64,000 nt of DNA from Methanolobus psychrophilus R15 (GTDB taxonomy: Archaea > Halobacteriota > Methanosarcinia > Methanosarcinales > Methanosarcinaceae): the NCBI GenBank assembly GCA_000306725.1, contig CP003083.1:1116001-1180000 (forward strand), given 5' to 3'. Position 1 is the first letter of the stretch, and each line of letters starts with the position of its first letter. The notes beneath the pieces are model-generated. The model worked only from the letters and a program-made list of their open reading frames with translations, did not search any database and was not told where the DNA came from. The position numbers were made by a program, and so were the translations under genes. This document shows positions 1-8,718 of the stretch, one piece after another.

Positions 1-1
1 G

Positions 2-193
2 CTCACACTCAACGAAAACGCATCTGCAACTGGTAAATGGAGAGTGACTATTACTGCAGGAGAAGACACCAACACCCTTGATGTAGGCTCAGCAGCAAGG
101 AACTTCGAGATCCCAGAGTTCCCAACAATTGCACTCCCCGTAGCAGCAATCCTTGGCCTTGCATTCTTCATGCAGCGCCGCAAAGAAGAGTAA
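2..193 (+). CDS. C-terminal part of a PEF-CTERM surface protein (5' end outside window)
   Basis: The reading frame is open from the window edge to TAA at 191-193, giving 63 residues. The C-terminus has the three-part layout of archaeal PEF-CTERM sorting signals: the motif IPEFPT, a hydrophobic stretch of about 17 residues, and a basic end (QRRKEE). In the known family, an archaeosortase cuts near the motif and the protein is anchored to a lipid at the cell surface. The rest of the protein lies upstream, so its function cannot be seen. The class call is firm because the motif, hydrophobic span and basic tail occur in the right order and spacing. No sortase gene is visible in this window. Confidence 0.85.
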   Translation, partial: LTLNENASATGKWRVTITAGEDTNTLDVGSAARNFEIPEFPTIALPVAAILGLAFFMQRRKEE

Positions 194-200
194 GTGTAAA

Positions 201-224
201 CTTATTCTTTTCTTTTTTTGCTTT
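201..224 (+). terminator. T-rich terminator after the PEF-CTERM gene
   Basis: A pyrimidine stretch that is mostly T, including a run of seven T, begins 8 bases after the stop codon. T tracts are the usual intrinsic termination signal in archaea. No strong hairpin precedes it. The remaining bases to 491 are AT-rich and hold no convincing gene. A TATA-like stretch at about 449-475 probably serves the next gene. Confidence 0.55.
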
Positions 225-491
225 AAGCATTCTTAATAAAGATAGCATCTATATTTGTACATAGTGTCTTTGCCCCTACTCAAGAAAATCATGACACCGA
301 CTGGTTCTTAGGATGCATCAAGCGATTATATTAAAATTTCCAATAAGTAGCAACGTGCTTCTGAAATTGTTTCGCAGTCCATTGTTTGAAAAGCACTCTT
401 ATAGAAGCCTTCAATGGCTAGCCCAAACTTCATTTAGAATGGATGTGATAATAATATTAATTACCATATAATAATAGTATGTGGCGAAAAT

Positions 492-3400
492 ATGAATAAA
501 AACAAGCGATATAGTAAATCACATCTATCCCTCCTTGCAATCGTGTTGGTGGCCATGGCCCTGACACCTGCATCCGCGCAGGACAGCGTCCGGATAGAGA
601 TGCCCGATAATGTAGCATCCGGAGAGATGTTCAAAGTAGTCCTTATCATCGATGACCCGCTGGTAAGGGAACTGACACGCACCATAGATATAACGAGGAA
701 CGGCGGAAGGATCCTGCTAAAGATGGAGGGAGACATAAATAACCCCTCACAGATAGAATACGCCGGACAGGAGAGAATAGTATTCGATGCGGTCAAGTTC
801 TCAGGTTTCCAGGACGGAGATGAGGAGTCTACCCTGATCTTCCAATTCTTTGGCAACACCGGAGAAATACAGAATAAATATCCTGACTGGAAGCCATCAT
901 ATCCTGATTACATAGTCAAAATCTCAAAGAAGGTGCATGCATCTCCCGTAAGCTTCTCTGTTGAGACACCAGAGTTCCCTAATACTGAAACCAGCAGGTT
1001 TGAAACGGATTACTGGGACAAGGTTATTTTCACCCCTGTATTCAGGTATGTTGAGAGTGACTACTATGCAAGAACAAGTTTGTACCGAGGAGATTTTAGC
1101 AGGGGGACGAGCTACTTTACGTATGATGGGTATCTGGTTGAAAGATATTTCAGTAAAGAAGATCTGAACAACCCCCCGGAAAATACTAAAGTGTCCAGTT
1201 ATAGTTATGGCACCTTCGGACAGGAAGGAGCATCAATAGGTTATTACTCATTGAAATGGTCGCCAACGAGTAAAGTCACACATAAAGATCCTGCCACTCT
1301 TGAGCTATACGATGTATATGACATCTCCGTAAGCTACACCTATGCAGTGCTGATCAATGATTTTCTCCTATATCACGGCAACATCATACAAAGAATGAAA
1401 GTCAAAGAGTCCGAAATAGAGGATGCTGTGAGTGAATTTGAGGAAGAGTGCCACAGAATAGTCATGAGCCAGAAATATACACCCATAGCAATGGGAAGTG
1501 GTACACATCCACCTATTCTTGAAACGAACCTGCCGGTTTCCGGGAAGAAAAGTGTTTCAATTTACGGCTACGTGGTTGATGCGGATGGAAATCCTATGCC
1601 GTATGCTCAATTGACTGTGAAGGTGAAAGGTGAAACATTCAAAGGGAGTACGGACAAGGACGGAGACTTCAGGATACCGCTCACAATAGAGTTAAACGAT
1701 AAAGAGGATGATGTCAAAGTACAATTATGGGTTGACTTCAATTACGAAAGAGATGGAAAGAATTACTTCAAGGTATACGATCTGAGCGGCAGCACATACG
1801 AGAGTGTGTGGTACCATAAGGAATTCAGGCTCAAAGATCATCAGGATATCGAGGCGAATATAAGGCTCAACGGAGCATGGGATAATAAAGCCGGCAGTAG
1901 CACAGGACAGCTTTCAGACCTCAAAAGTCTTTCTGTGATATATGCCCACATGCACGAGGCAGTGGATTTCTGTCTTGTGGAATTGAAAGCAGACGTGGAC
2001 TACAGGCTTCCTGTGAAGGTGCTTGTAGGCAATACGGATGATAAGACACTTTACTCACCCTCCGATGCACGGATACTTATTTCCAGGAATGATGCAGGAT
2101 ACTCAAACTCCAACAGGCCGAAGAACCGGGAGTACCATGAGTTCGCCCACCACCTGATGTATGCCACCTATGGAGGCTGGACACATGGAAGCAAGGTATC
2201 TGGCACTGTCAACCACAACGGTTTCATTAACCCAAATACAGGAGACTCTTATGAGGAAGGGTTTGCTGAGTTCATAGCACTGGCAATATCTGACAAGTAC
2301 GGCGATTCCAATCCAGCGGACGGTGTCACAAAACCGGAAATCTACGCATCGTTCGGAAGCCTGGAGAACAACTACCGGCCCTGGGATAGTCAGGGAGATC
2401 TGGAAGAATTCGCCGTTGCTTCGCTGCTCTGGGACCTTTACGACAGCAACAACGAGGAAGGAGATTCCATTACCATGTCCCTGGAGAACATCTGGTCAGT
2501 GCTCAAGGTCCAGAGGAATGACTTCTACGATTATTACCTGGCATTCAAACAGGCCAATCCCAGTAAGGCTGACGATATCGACAGGCTCTTCATTGAACAT
2601 GGATTCTTCGCGGACACCACTGAAGGCAACAGCATGCGGGATTCGTTTGAAGGCTTCATAGATGCCAATAACAATAATGCATATGATGTCGGAGAGTATT
2701 TCTTTGACCTTGGCTGCCTGAACTCCACAAACGAGATACAGTACAGGAAGGGCATGATTGTCGGGCGGGCTGCAAACTACGAGAGGCTCAACAGGAGCAC
2801 TGCGGTGAGACTGGATGGCGCATACCTCAAGGTCAGCGACAAGGAATTAAAACAGTACCTTGTCAAAGTACACTATACCGAACCGGGAAGAGGTGATGAC
2901 TACGAGTATGTCGTGGATCTCAGAGACGGTCTGCTGTACGTGCAACCCCTGCCCGGAAATGTGCATGCGGATATCAGCATCACCCCTTATTCTGTTGAAT
3001 ATGCCGCAAAGGAAGACTATACCATAAGCAACCAGGAGCTGAACAGCCGGCTGGAGCAACCCGGAAAGTATTTTGACAGCCACAAGTTCTCCCTGAAGAA
3101 GACCGGCGCTGTGGGCGACATACCTTACGAGACATACAAGGATACCGACCCTGTATATGCCTATGAGGGCGACCTGGGTGAGGAATACGACCTGAAGATA
3201 GCCGACGGGACAGACCACGACGACAGTGACAGGAAGTTCCCGCTTATGTGGCTGTTGCTCCCGCTACTCGGAGTCGGGCTCATTGTGCTCGGGAAAAAGA
3301 ACGCCAGGGTCGGAGAGCTTTCGAGAAGAGGAGTTAAAGAGTTCAATGAAAAAGGGCTCCCTGCGATCAAAGAAGGAAGCAGGAAGGCTGCCGAGCTGAC

Positions 3401-3530
3401 CGTAAAGGGAACGAAGGAGCTTGCACGCCAGAGCAAAGTGGCTTATGAGCAGACCAAGCCTCATCTGAAAAAGGCACAGGAGCAGATCAAAGAAAAAGTA
3501 GAGGACATGAGAGAGAAGAAGGATAAGTGA
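492..3530 (+). CDS. Large membrane-anchored surface protein with gluzincin-like HExxH motif
   Basis: A 1012-residue protein with an N-terminal signal peptide (about residues 1-29, ending ASAQ). A carboxypeptidase-regulatory-like (transthyretin-fold) segment lies near residues 353-400 (VSIYGYVVDADGNPMPYAQL). Residues 549-553 read HEFAH, a zinc-protease HExxH motif, and a further acidic motif EEGFAEF follows at 588-594. H549, H553 and E589 or E593 could therefore form a gluzincin site. A transmembrane helix lies at about 916-937. It is followed by a Lys/Arg/Glu-rich, probably helical tail of 75 residues predicted to be cytoplasmic. I infer an extracellular metalloprotease or a protease-derived surface protein. 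The substrate is unknown. It stands alone between a T-rich terminator and a hairpin, facing a convergent GNAT gene. Confidence 0.7.
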   Translation: MNKNKRYSKSHLSLLAIVLVAMALTPASAQDSVRIEMPDNVASGEMFKVVLIIDDPLVRELTRTIDITRNGGRILLKMEGDINNPSQIEYAGQERIVFDAVKFSGFQDGDEESTLIFQFFGNTGEIQNKYPDWKPSYPDYIVKISKKVHASPVSFSVETPEFPNTETSRFETDYWDKVIFTPVFRYVESDYYARTSLYRGDFSRGTSYFTYDGYLVERYFSKEDLNNPPENTKVSSYSYGTFGQEGASIGYYSLKWSPTSKVTHKDPATLELYDVYDISVSYTYAVLINDFLLYHGNIIQRMKVKESEIEDAVSEFEEECHRIVMSQKYTPIAMGSGTHPPILETNLPVSGKKSVSIYGYVVDADGNPMPYAQLTVKVKGETFKGSTDKDGDFRIPLTIELNDKEDDVKVQLWVDFNYERDGKNYFKVYDLSGSTYESVWYHKEFRLKDHQDIEANIRLNGAWDNKAGSSTGQLSDLKSLSVIYAHMHEAVDFCLVELKADVDYRLPVKVLVGNTDDKTLYSPSDARILISRNDAGYSNSNRPKNREYHEFAHHLMYATYGGWTHGSKVSGTVNHNGFINPNTGDSYEEGFAEFIALAISDKYGDSNPADGVTKPEIYASFGSLENNYRPWDSQGDLEEFAVASLLWDLYDSNNEEGDSITMSLENIWSVLKVQRNDFYDYYLAFKQANPSKADDIDRLFIEHGFFADTTEGNSMRDSFEGFIDANNNNAYDVGEYFFDLGCLNSTNEIQYRKGMIVGRAANYERLNRSTAVRLDGAYLKVSDKELKQYLVKVHYTEPGRGDDYEYVVDLRDGLLYVQPLPGNVHADISITPYSVEYAAKEDYTISNQELNSRLEQPGKYFDSHKFSLKKTGAVGDIPYETYKDTDPVYAYEGDLGEEYDLKIADGTDHDDSDRKFPLMWLLLPLLGVGLIVLGKKNARVGELSRRGVKEFNEKGLPAIKEGSRKAAELTVKGTKELARQSKVAYEQTKPHLKKAQEQIKEKVEDMREKKDK

Positions 3531-3546
3531 AGGCTAGACCTTCACT
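3526..3546. terminator. Hairpin between convergent genes
   Basis: An 8-bp perfect inverted repeat (AGTGAAGG / CCTTCACT) with a 5-base loop overlaps the stop codon of the surface-protein gene and is followed by a T-rich stretch (GTCTTTTCT). It lies between two convergent genes and could end transcription of the plus-strand gene. Confidence 0.5.
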
Positions 3547-3571
3547 GTCTTTTCTAGTGCAGCCCCTGCAA

Positions 3572-4030
3572 TTACAGATAACCACTGTCCTGACCAGACA
3601 TGAAAGGATTCAATTTCGCCATTGCAGTACGCATTCTTCTGAAGCCGCATTTCATGTAAAAACCCTCACGACCCGGGACTGAATACAGGATTATGTTTTC
3701 GACAGGCAGTTTTTCACATATTCTGGAAATAATCTCTTTTCCGATGCCTTTTCCCTGATACTCCGGCAGCACCACCATATCATATATGGCAGCCTGATAT
3801 TCACCATCGCAGAGGGCACGGCCCATGCCAACCAGTTTACCGGAATCGTGCACAATTATAACAGCATAACTTGCCTCAAAAGCGCGCTTCAGTTTTTCCG
3901 GGTCACGCTTCTGCCTTCCGAGAGGAGCAAGCTCAAATACTGTCGAAGCTTCCTCCCAGTTCACTTCCCGCAAGCAATCACTAAAAGTAATGCATGATAA
4001 CTCCATGGAGTATTCATTGTCAGCAACCAT
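3572..4030 (-). CDS. GNAT family N-acetyltransferase
   Basis: A 152-residue protein with the acetyl-CoA binding core of the GNAT fold: a beta strand carrying MVVLPEYQGKGIGKEII (about residues 85-101), which holds the motif A pattern Q/R-x-x-G-x-G. This is followed by ILYSVPGREGFYMKCGF, the typical end of the fold. The family transfers acetyl groups from acetyl-CoA to amines on small molecules or proteins. The substrate cannot be read from the sequence. The ATG at 4030 is used; a later Met (residue 9) is also possible because no strong ribosome binding site marks either. It is probably transcribed alone. Confidence 0.8.
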   Translation of the reverse strand: MVADNEYSMELSCITFSDCLREVNWEEASTVFELAPLGRQKRDPEKLKRAFEASYAVIIVHDSGKLVGMGRALCDGEYQAAIYDMVVLPEYQGKGIGKEIISRICEKLPVENIILYSVPGREGFYMKCGFRRMRTAMAKLNPFMSGQDSGYL

Positions 4031-4115
4031 GCCTTTAACAAAAGAAGTAAAGACAGATAAAAGTAATCTACATGATCACATCAGGATTAAGCTTGGCATA
4101 ATGACTGATGTTTTT

Positions 4116-4121
4116 AAAAAA
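4116..4121 (-). terminator. T6 tract ending the ribosomal operon
   Basis: On the minus strand six T follow one base after the 3' end of tRNA-Ser. This is a typical archaeal oligo-T termination signal and the likely end of the long ribosomal transcript. Confidence 0.55.
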
Positions 4122-4122
4122 G

Positions 4123-4206
4123 CGCCGAGGGGGAGATTCGAACTCCCGAGGGGCGGATGCCCCACAAGCTTTCCAGGCTTGCGCCCTACCACTAGACTAC
4201 CTCGGC
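4123..4206 (-). tRNA. tRNA-Ser (anticodon GGA)
   Basis: The minus strand folds as a class II tRNA of 84 nt. The acceptor stem is GCCGAGG/CCTCGGC with discriminator G. The D arm contains AGTGGTAGG, and the anticodon stem is CAAGC/GCTTG with loop CTGGAAA. The long variable arm is GGGGC...GCCCC-like, and the T arm has GTTCGAAT. Anticodon GGA reads UCC/UCU serine codons, and the long variable arm agrees with serine. CCA is not encoded. Only one base separates its 5' end from the stop codon of cbf5, so it is almost certainly cut out of the tail of the protein-coding transcript. Confidence 0.97.
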
Positions 4207-4207
4207 A

Positions 4208-5248
4208 TTATGTTTCGCGTGGTTTGCTCTTCCAGCCTTGCGGATAAGTGCCAGCAACCATTATTACTCTTTCGGTCAATGCAGCAAGACCCTGCTCCGA
4301 ACTGAACATTTCCTCAGTGTCCATGAGTGCTCTGGACAGGGATACTGCCTCACCTTTCAAGCTGAAGATGCATACCTGGTCATCTTTGCGGATGCTTTTT
4401 TCAAGGCTGACTATCCCCGGCACAGCAAGTGCAGCGCCCTGGCATACTGCATCAATGGCGCTATCCCGAACGATAATCCTTGGAAGATGGGCAAGACCTT
4501 CTTCAAGGGGTCTGACCACCCTGCGAAGACAGGATTCATCGTGGTCCTCTTTCCAGAATACGTAAGCATCCTTCAGTTCATGAAGATTCACAAGGGTATC
4601 TTCCCTGAAAGGGCCTGTTTTGGTCCTGCGCAATTGCTGCATGTGAGCGCCGGTGCCAAGAGCCATGCCGATGTCATGGCACAATTTGCGCATATATGTG
4701 CCCGCCTCGCAGCCAACTCTCATAAGTACGGACTTGTCTTTTACCTCAAGTACTTCGAGATAATAGATCATTCTGACCCTTAGTTCACGCTTCACGGCAG
4801 ATATCACGGGAGGCATCTGAAATAGAGGGCCCACGAACTCTTCACACACGGTACGCACCTTTTTCTCAGGAGCCGGCTCATGAAGACGCATGTGGCAAAT
4901 ATATTCCTTGCCTGACAAGCGCAGGGCTGAGACCACTTTTGTTGCCCTCCCAAGCATTATTGGCTGGACGCCGGTGACACCCGGATCCAGAGAACCCGAA
5001 TGTCCGGCACGGCGCAGCTCAAGTATATCCTTGACCCATGCAGTCACTTCGTGGCTTGTAGGACCTTGCAGCTTATCGAGGTTCACTACACCCATTTCCA
5101 CATACTCCCGGATAGGACGTTCAGCAGGTAAGCACCCATATGACGGATTGGTTGTTGCCTGTGTCCTTTGAACCAGTTCCCGTGGATACTCTGAGGGTAG
5201 CATCCCAGCAGACCTCACGCCATCAAATATCATTTCATCAGATTTCAT
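4208..5248 (-). CDS. cbf5: tRNA/rRNA pseudouridine synthase Cbf5 (TruB family)
   Basis: A 346-residue TruB-family protein. The catalytic motif GHSGSLDPGVTG is at residues 82-93, with D88 as the expected nucleophile. The upstream KLQGPTSHEV motif is typical, and the C-terminal third (LPRIIVRDSAIDAVCQGA onward) is the PUA RNA-binding domain. Archaeal Cbf5 is the catalytic subunit of H/ACA guide RNPs and also makes pseudouridine 55 in tRNA. It is the last protein gene of the ribosomal operon, 19 bases after cmk. Its TAA stop sits one base before tRNA-Ser. Length and motif order are normal for the archaeal family. Confidence 0.95.
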   Translation of the reverse strand: MKSDEMIFDGVRSAGMLPSEYPRELVQRTQATTNPSYGCLPAERPIREYVEMGVVNLDKLQGPTSHEVTAWVKDILELRRAGHSGSLDPGVTGVQPIMLGRATKVVSALRLSGKEYICHMRLHEPAPEKKVRTVCEEFVGPLFQMPPVISAVKRELRVRMIYYLEVLEVKDKSVLMRVGCEAGTYMRKLCHDIGMALGTGAHMQQLRRTKTGPFREDTLVNLHELKDAYVFWKEDHDESCLRRVVRPLEEGLAHLPRIIVRDSAIDAVCQGAALAVPGIVSLEKSIRKDDQVCIFSLKGEAVSLSRALMDTEEMFSSEQGLAALTERVIMVAGTYPQGWKSKPRET

Positions 5249-5267
5249 ATCATAACCTGCCGGAAAA

Positions 5268-5795
5268 CTATTGTTCAGAAAAGCGTTCTATCGCACAGGA
5301 GATAATATCTGCAACCTGGAACTGGTCCCATTTCATGGAATCGATGACCAGGTCATAGACTGAGAGATCGCCTATGTCAATACTGTATATGCCCTTGTAC
5401 CGGATAGATTCCGATGCTTCGCGCTCCCTCGTTTCCTCAAGTTTCTGTTCAAAGGAACCACATTCACGCGTCACTATGCGCCGGACCCTTACTTCCACAG
5501 GGGCTTTTATCCATACCTTGAGAGCACGCGTTGCCATATGACCCGCAAGCCTTCCTTCGAGGATGATGTTATCTCTCGTATGGGCTATCTCCTTCTGGCG
5601 CTCGTCTATCTGGAGATCTATGGAATCATCCGACTCAGCCAGTTCTCCGAATTCTGCAAGGGTCATACCGTACTCCTTCGCAAGGGAACGGAAAACCTCA
5701 CCTGCAGAAATCATCTCCAGACCATGCCTCTGGGAAAGGATACGGGAAACAGTGGTAGTACCACTGCCCGGAAGACCGCTGATTGTCAGCAGCAA
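5268..5795 (-). CDS. cmk: Cytidylate kinase (archaeal type)
   Basis: A 175-residue protein starting with the P-loop GLPGSGTTT (residues 7-15), as in archaeal (d)CMP kinases. These transfer phosphate from ATP to CMP or dCMP. The short length, with no long NMP-binding insert, is normal for the archaeal type. The start codon is TTG, directly abutting the TAA stop of the upstream DUF106 gene, which suggests translational coupling. Its position between DUF106 and cbf5 matches the conserved archaeal spc-operon tail. Confidence 0.92.
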   Translation of the reverse strand: MLLTISGLPGSGTTTVSRILSQRHGLEMISAGEVFRSLAKEYGMTLAEFGELAESDDSIDLQIDERQKEIAHTRDNIILEGRLAGHMATRALKVWIKAPVEVRVRRIVTRECGSFEQKLEETREREASESIRYKGIYSIDIGDLSVYDLVIDSMKWDQFQVADIISCAIERFSEQ

Positions 5796-6416
5796 TTAAA
5801 TTCCACCGACATCCAGTGCTTTTCTCATTAACTGGCTTACTGCCAGGGACGCTATGAAGTACCAGAATATCCAGTAATGGAAAGGACCAAGCAATCCATC
5901 TGTCAGTATATGCTCGCCCCAGAACGGGAAAACCATGGTCGCAGCTTCATGGCTGTTGATGTAAAAGTAAGCCCACATGAACAGAGGCAGAGAGATTATA
6001 CTTATATATGCCATTGGCTTGAACTGCTGCTTTGACATTTCAAGTTGCTGGGTCATCATCTCAGAGCGCTGGTTCTCCATTTTCTTCATCAGGGCAGTGT
6101 TGTTCGAGAGCTGTGCCTCCCTGAACTCTTTCTGGAACACACGCATCTTCTCCTGAACGTTACGCATAAGATCCCAATCCATAGTGTATTTCTGGATGAG
6201 CGTTGCGTAAAGAGCAGTTATGGCTGCCATTATGAACAGTACAATATGAAAATTGTTCTCTCCTAGTAGAGTGATCAGAGGATTCATGAAGAATCCCACT
6301 GAGCTTCCCAGTGAATTCCTGAAATCCTCCCCCAGGACCACAATGCCTATCATCATGGAAATACCCAGAGCAAGCAGCGCTCGCTCAAACTGTTTCTTAT
6401 AATTGGCAGTTACCAC
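5796..6416 (-). CDS. DUF106 membrane protein, Oxa1/EMC3-like insertase
   Basis: A 206-residue membrane protein. Hydrophobic segments lie near residues 13-32, 53-74, 133-150 and 180-198. A charged, Gln/Met-rich helical hairpin (about 80-130, MRNVQEKMRVFQKEFREAQ) lies between the second and third. This is the layout of archaeal DUF106 proteins, which belong to the Oxa1/YidC/EMC3/TMCO1 superfamily and are thought to help insert membrane proteins. The GTG start at 6416 has a GGTGAT ribosome binding site 8 bases upstream. Lying downstream of secY in the same operon fits a role in membrane protein biogenesis. Confidence 0.88.
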   Translation of the reverse strand: MVTANYKKQFERALLALGISMMIGIVVLGEDFRNSLGSSVGFFMNPLITLLGENNFHIVLFIMAAITALYATLIQKYTMDWDLMRNVQEKMRVFQKEFREAQLSNNTALMKKMENQRSEMMTQQLEMSKQQFKPMAYISIISLPLFMWAYFYINSHEAATMVFPFWGEHILTDGLLGPFHYWIFWYFIASLAVSQLMRKALDVGGI

Positions 6417-6446
6417 GGGTTATCATCACCTTATTTTATTAATCAG

Positions 6447-7097
6447 TTACTTGTATTTGTCCATTACCCCGGAAACCGCCAGGAATACCTCATCGACATT
6501 ACCACTGCCATCGATATTGACAAGGATACCTGCCTCACCATAGTAATCGATCAGTGGCTTTGTCTTTTGGTTATAGACAGTGAGCCTCTGCCGGATGACT
6601 TCTTCCCGGTCATCATCTCTCTGGTAAAGTTGGGAACCGCACACATTACATGTACCCTGCTTTTCAGGAGGATTGAACACAACGTGGTAGCTCTCACCGC
6701 AATTTGGGCATGTCCTGCGTCCGCTCAGCCTTTCCACAAGATTGTCATCTGAAACATCGATATTAATTACCACTTCAAGAGGTTTACCGATCTCCCGGAG
6801 AATCCCATCAAGAGCATCTGCCTGAGGGATAGTCCGTGGATAACCATCAAGAAGATAGCCGTCCTCACAGTCTGCTTCATTAAGCCTGTTCCTGATAAGA
6901 CCAATAAGTACGGTGTCCGGGACAAGCTCGCCCCGGTCCATGTAACCTTTTGCCTCCTTACCAAGCTCAGTCCCATCGCGGACATTTGCCCGGAGGATGT
7001 CTCCTGTGGATATGTGAGGAATACCGTATTTCTTTGTCAGTTCTTTGGCCTGGGTGCCTTTTCCAGCACCAGGCGGTCCGAATAATACTACGTTCAT
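6447..7097 (-). CDS. adk: Adenylate kinase
   Basis: A 216-residue long-form adenylate kinase, converting ATP + AMP to 2 ADP. The P-loop is GPPGAGKGT near residue 7. The NMP-binding segment (HISTGDILR) and DGYPRT motif are present. The LID domain carries four cysteines (CPNC...CNVC, residues 130, 133, 150, 153) that would bind zinc. Archaea often use a shorter trimeric Adk; this bacterial-like long form is what Methanosarcinales carry in this locus. A GTG three codons upstream is also open, but AGGTG lies at the right distance from the ATG at 7097. Confidence 0.95.
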   Translation of the reverse strand: MNVVLFGPPGAGKGTQAKELTKKYGIPHISTGDILRANVRDGTELGKEAKGYMDRGELVPDTVLIGLIRNRLNEADCEDGYLLDGYPRTIPQADALDGILREIGKPLEVVINIDVSDDNLVERLSGRRTCPNCGESYHVVFNPPEKQGTCNVCGSQLYQRDDDREEVIRQRLTVYNQKTKPLIDYYGEAGILVNIDGSGNVDEVFLAVSGVMDKYK

Positions 7098-7111
7098 ACT
7101 CAACACCTGAT

Positions 7112-8587
7112 TTATTGTCCGAAGAAGGACCTGACCATCGGATGCATTTCCATCATTTGTTCGGATGCTATATCCTCATAGAGACGGTAGACGATACTGA
7201 CAGCAAGCAAAAGCCCCGTACCTCCTGCACCTCCAAGAGTGCCCAGCAGGCTTGCAACGAGAGTAAGGACACCTATGAAAGCACCACCAATGACAGTTAC
7301 CTTCGGAATGTAGCGTACCATTACTTTTTCAATGCTTCCTATGTTCCTTCTGAAACCGGGAATCTGCATACCCGAGTTAAATATCTTCTTTGCAGTCGGC
7401 TTTGCACCCATTCCGGTAGTCTCGATCCAGAACAGAGCGAAGATGATACCGCCACCTATCAGGAATACTGCATCGACCAGGACGTGTAAAGCTATCTGCC
7501 ATGTTGCCGGGGCAACAGCGCCATAACTGGTAAATGACTCCCTTACAAGGGATGGTATCCAGTCATAAGGACTGTTAATCGGTGACAGATAATACATTAC
7601 TCCGTTGATTGGTGTCGAACCCTGGAACTCACCCAGGATAGTGATCCCCCTGCTACTGAGCAGAAGCCCTATCAACTGGATATTGGCCTGCAATGCCCTG
7701 ACAAGGATCATTGGAAGGACTGATGCATAGATGAGTTTTACCGGGAACTTTCCTCTTGCTCCCCTGACAGCACTGTGCGCCAGAGGAATCTCGATACGGG
7801 TACTTTCAACATATACCACAAGCAGGAATATAAGAATCGTGCTACCAAGAGCAAGTATGCCTCCCCTGATCAGCATGAACATTATACCGTCTCCTGTGAA
7901 CAGGTAATCAGTGCCAACATTCTGTATTATGTAGATCCATTTAGGGAAGAAACCTGCTGGCAAGCCAGTTGAATCCCTGACCCAGCTGAACAGACCCGTA
8001 ACTATCTGCTGTGATACACCGGCCACGATGAACAGGCCTACACCTGAGCCGATTCCCCATTTGGAAACGACCTCATCCATGAAGAGGATCAGCACACCGC
8101 CTATGCATATCTGGAGGAACAGTATAAATGTGAGCGCACCCACACCAATACCAAGAGTTGCCGCTATACCCGCATCGGGCAATACGAATCCTCCGACTAT
8201 CTGTGGCAGAGCCTCAAGGACTATCATCACGAATACCAGAGCTTTTTGTGCACCCTGAAAGAATGCCTGATCCTCCGGGTTAGACATATCCAGATTTATG
8301 ACATTGGCACCTACCAGCAACTGGAGAACTATTGATGCGGTGACTATTGGTCCTATACCAAGGAGCATCAATGATCCGGAAGCTCCTGCAAAGAATGCTC
8401 GATAAGATTCGAACAGGTCGATCGAATCCGGTGACAATCCAAACAGCGGGACGTTAGCAAGTACGAAATAAAGCACGAGTATCCCAAGTGTCCACATCAA
8501 CTTATTTTTGAAATGCACGTGCCCTTCGGGACTTGCAACCGCAGGTAATTTATTAAAAATTGGTTTTAAACTTTCCTTAAGACTCAT
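7112..8587 (-). CDS. secY: Protein translocase subunit SecY
   Basis: A 491-residue polytopic membrane protein, the channel subunit of the Sec translocon (SecYE-beta). About ten hydrophobic segments are present. The cytoplasmic loop with LAHSAVRGARGKFPVKLIYAS, the conserved ribosome/SecA-binding region of SecY, is recognisable, as is the plug region GGIGLF-like text near the N-terminus. The frame stays open upstream to 8614, but GGGTGGA sits 6 bases before the ATG at 8587, giving the start MSLKESLKP. The 131-base gap to rpl15 is the widest inside the operon. Confidence 0.96.
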   Translation of the reverse strand: MSLKESLKPIFNKLPAVASPEGHVHFKNKLMWTLGILVLYFVLANVPLFGLSPDSIDLFESYRAFFAGASGSLMLLGIGPIVTASIVLQLLVGANVINLDMSNPEDQAFFQGAQKALVFVMIVLEALPQIVGGFVLPDAGIAATLGIGVGALTFILFLQICIGGVLILFMDEVVSKWGIGSGVGLFIVAGVSQQIVTGLFSWVRDSTGLPAGFFPKWIYIIQNVGTDYLFTGDGIMFMLIRGGILALGSTILIFLLVVYVESTRIEIPLAHSAVRGARGKFPVKLIYASVLPMILVRALQANIQLIGLLLSSRGITILGEFQGSTPINGVMYYLSPINSPYDWIPSLVRESFTSYGAVAPATWQIALHVLVDAVFLIGGGIIFALFWIETTGMGAKPTAKKIFNSGMQIPGFRRNIGSIEKVMVRYIPKVTVIGGAFIGVLTLVASLLGTLGGAGGTGLLLAVSIVYRLYEDIASEQMMEMHPMVRSFFGQ

Positions 8588-8629
8588 TAATTCCACCCTT
8601 GCTGGGAAATCCATACTATTGTTTTAAAC

Positions 8630-8690
8630 GAGTATGGCTAAATAATCTTAAATATTAATAAATATACGCTTTCTTTGCTATATAGAACAA
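8630..8690 (-). promoter_or_regulatory. Possible internal promoter ahead of secY
   Basis: The gap between rpl15 and secY is strikingly AT-rich on the minus strand (TATATTTATTAATATTTAAG), with several TATA-like stretches 45-90 bases ahead of the secY start. Elsewhere in the operon genes overlap or nearly touch. This could give secY-adk-cmk-cbf5 a transcription start of its own. I see no terminator in front of it. Confidence 0.35.
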
Positions 8691-8718
8691 TGAATAAATA
8701 AGTAATGCCATTAAGGCA

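Noticed and set aside
3990-4305. Two overlapping plus-strand frames around 4108-4305
   Set aside because: They are translations across the tRNA-Ser gene and the end of cbf5, a common artefact.
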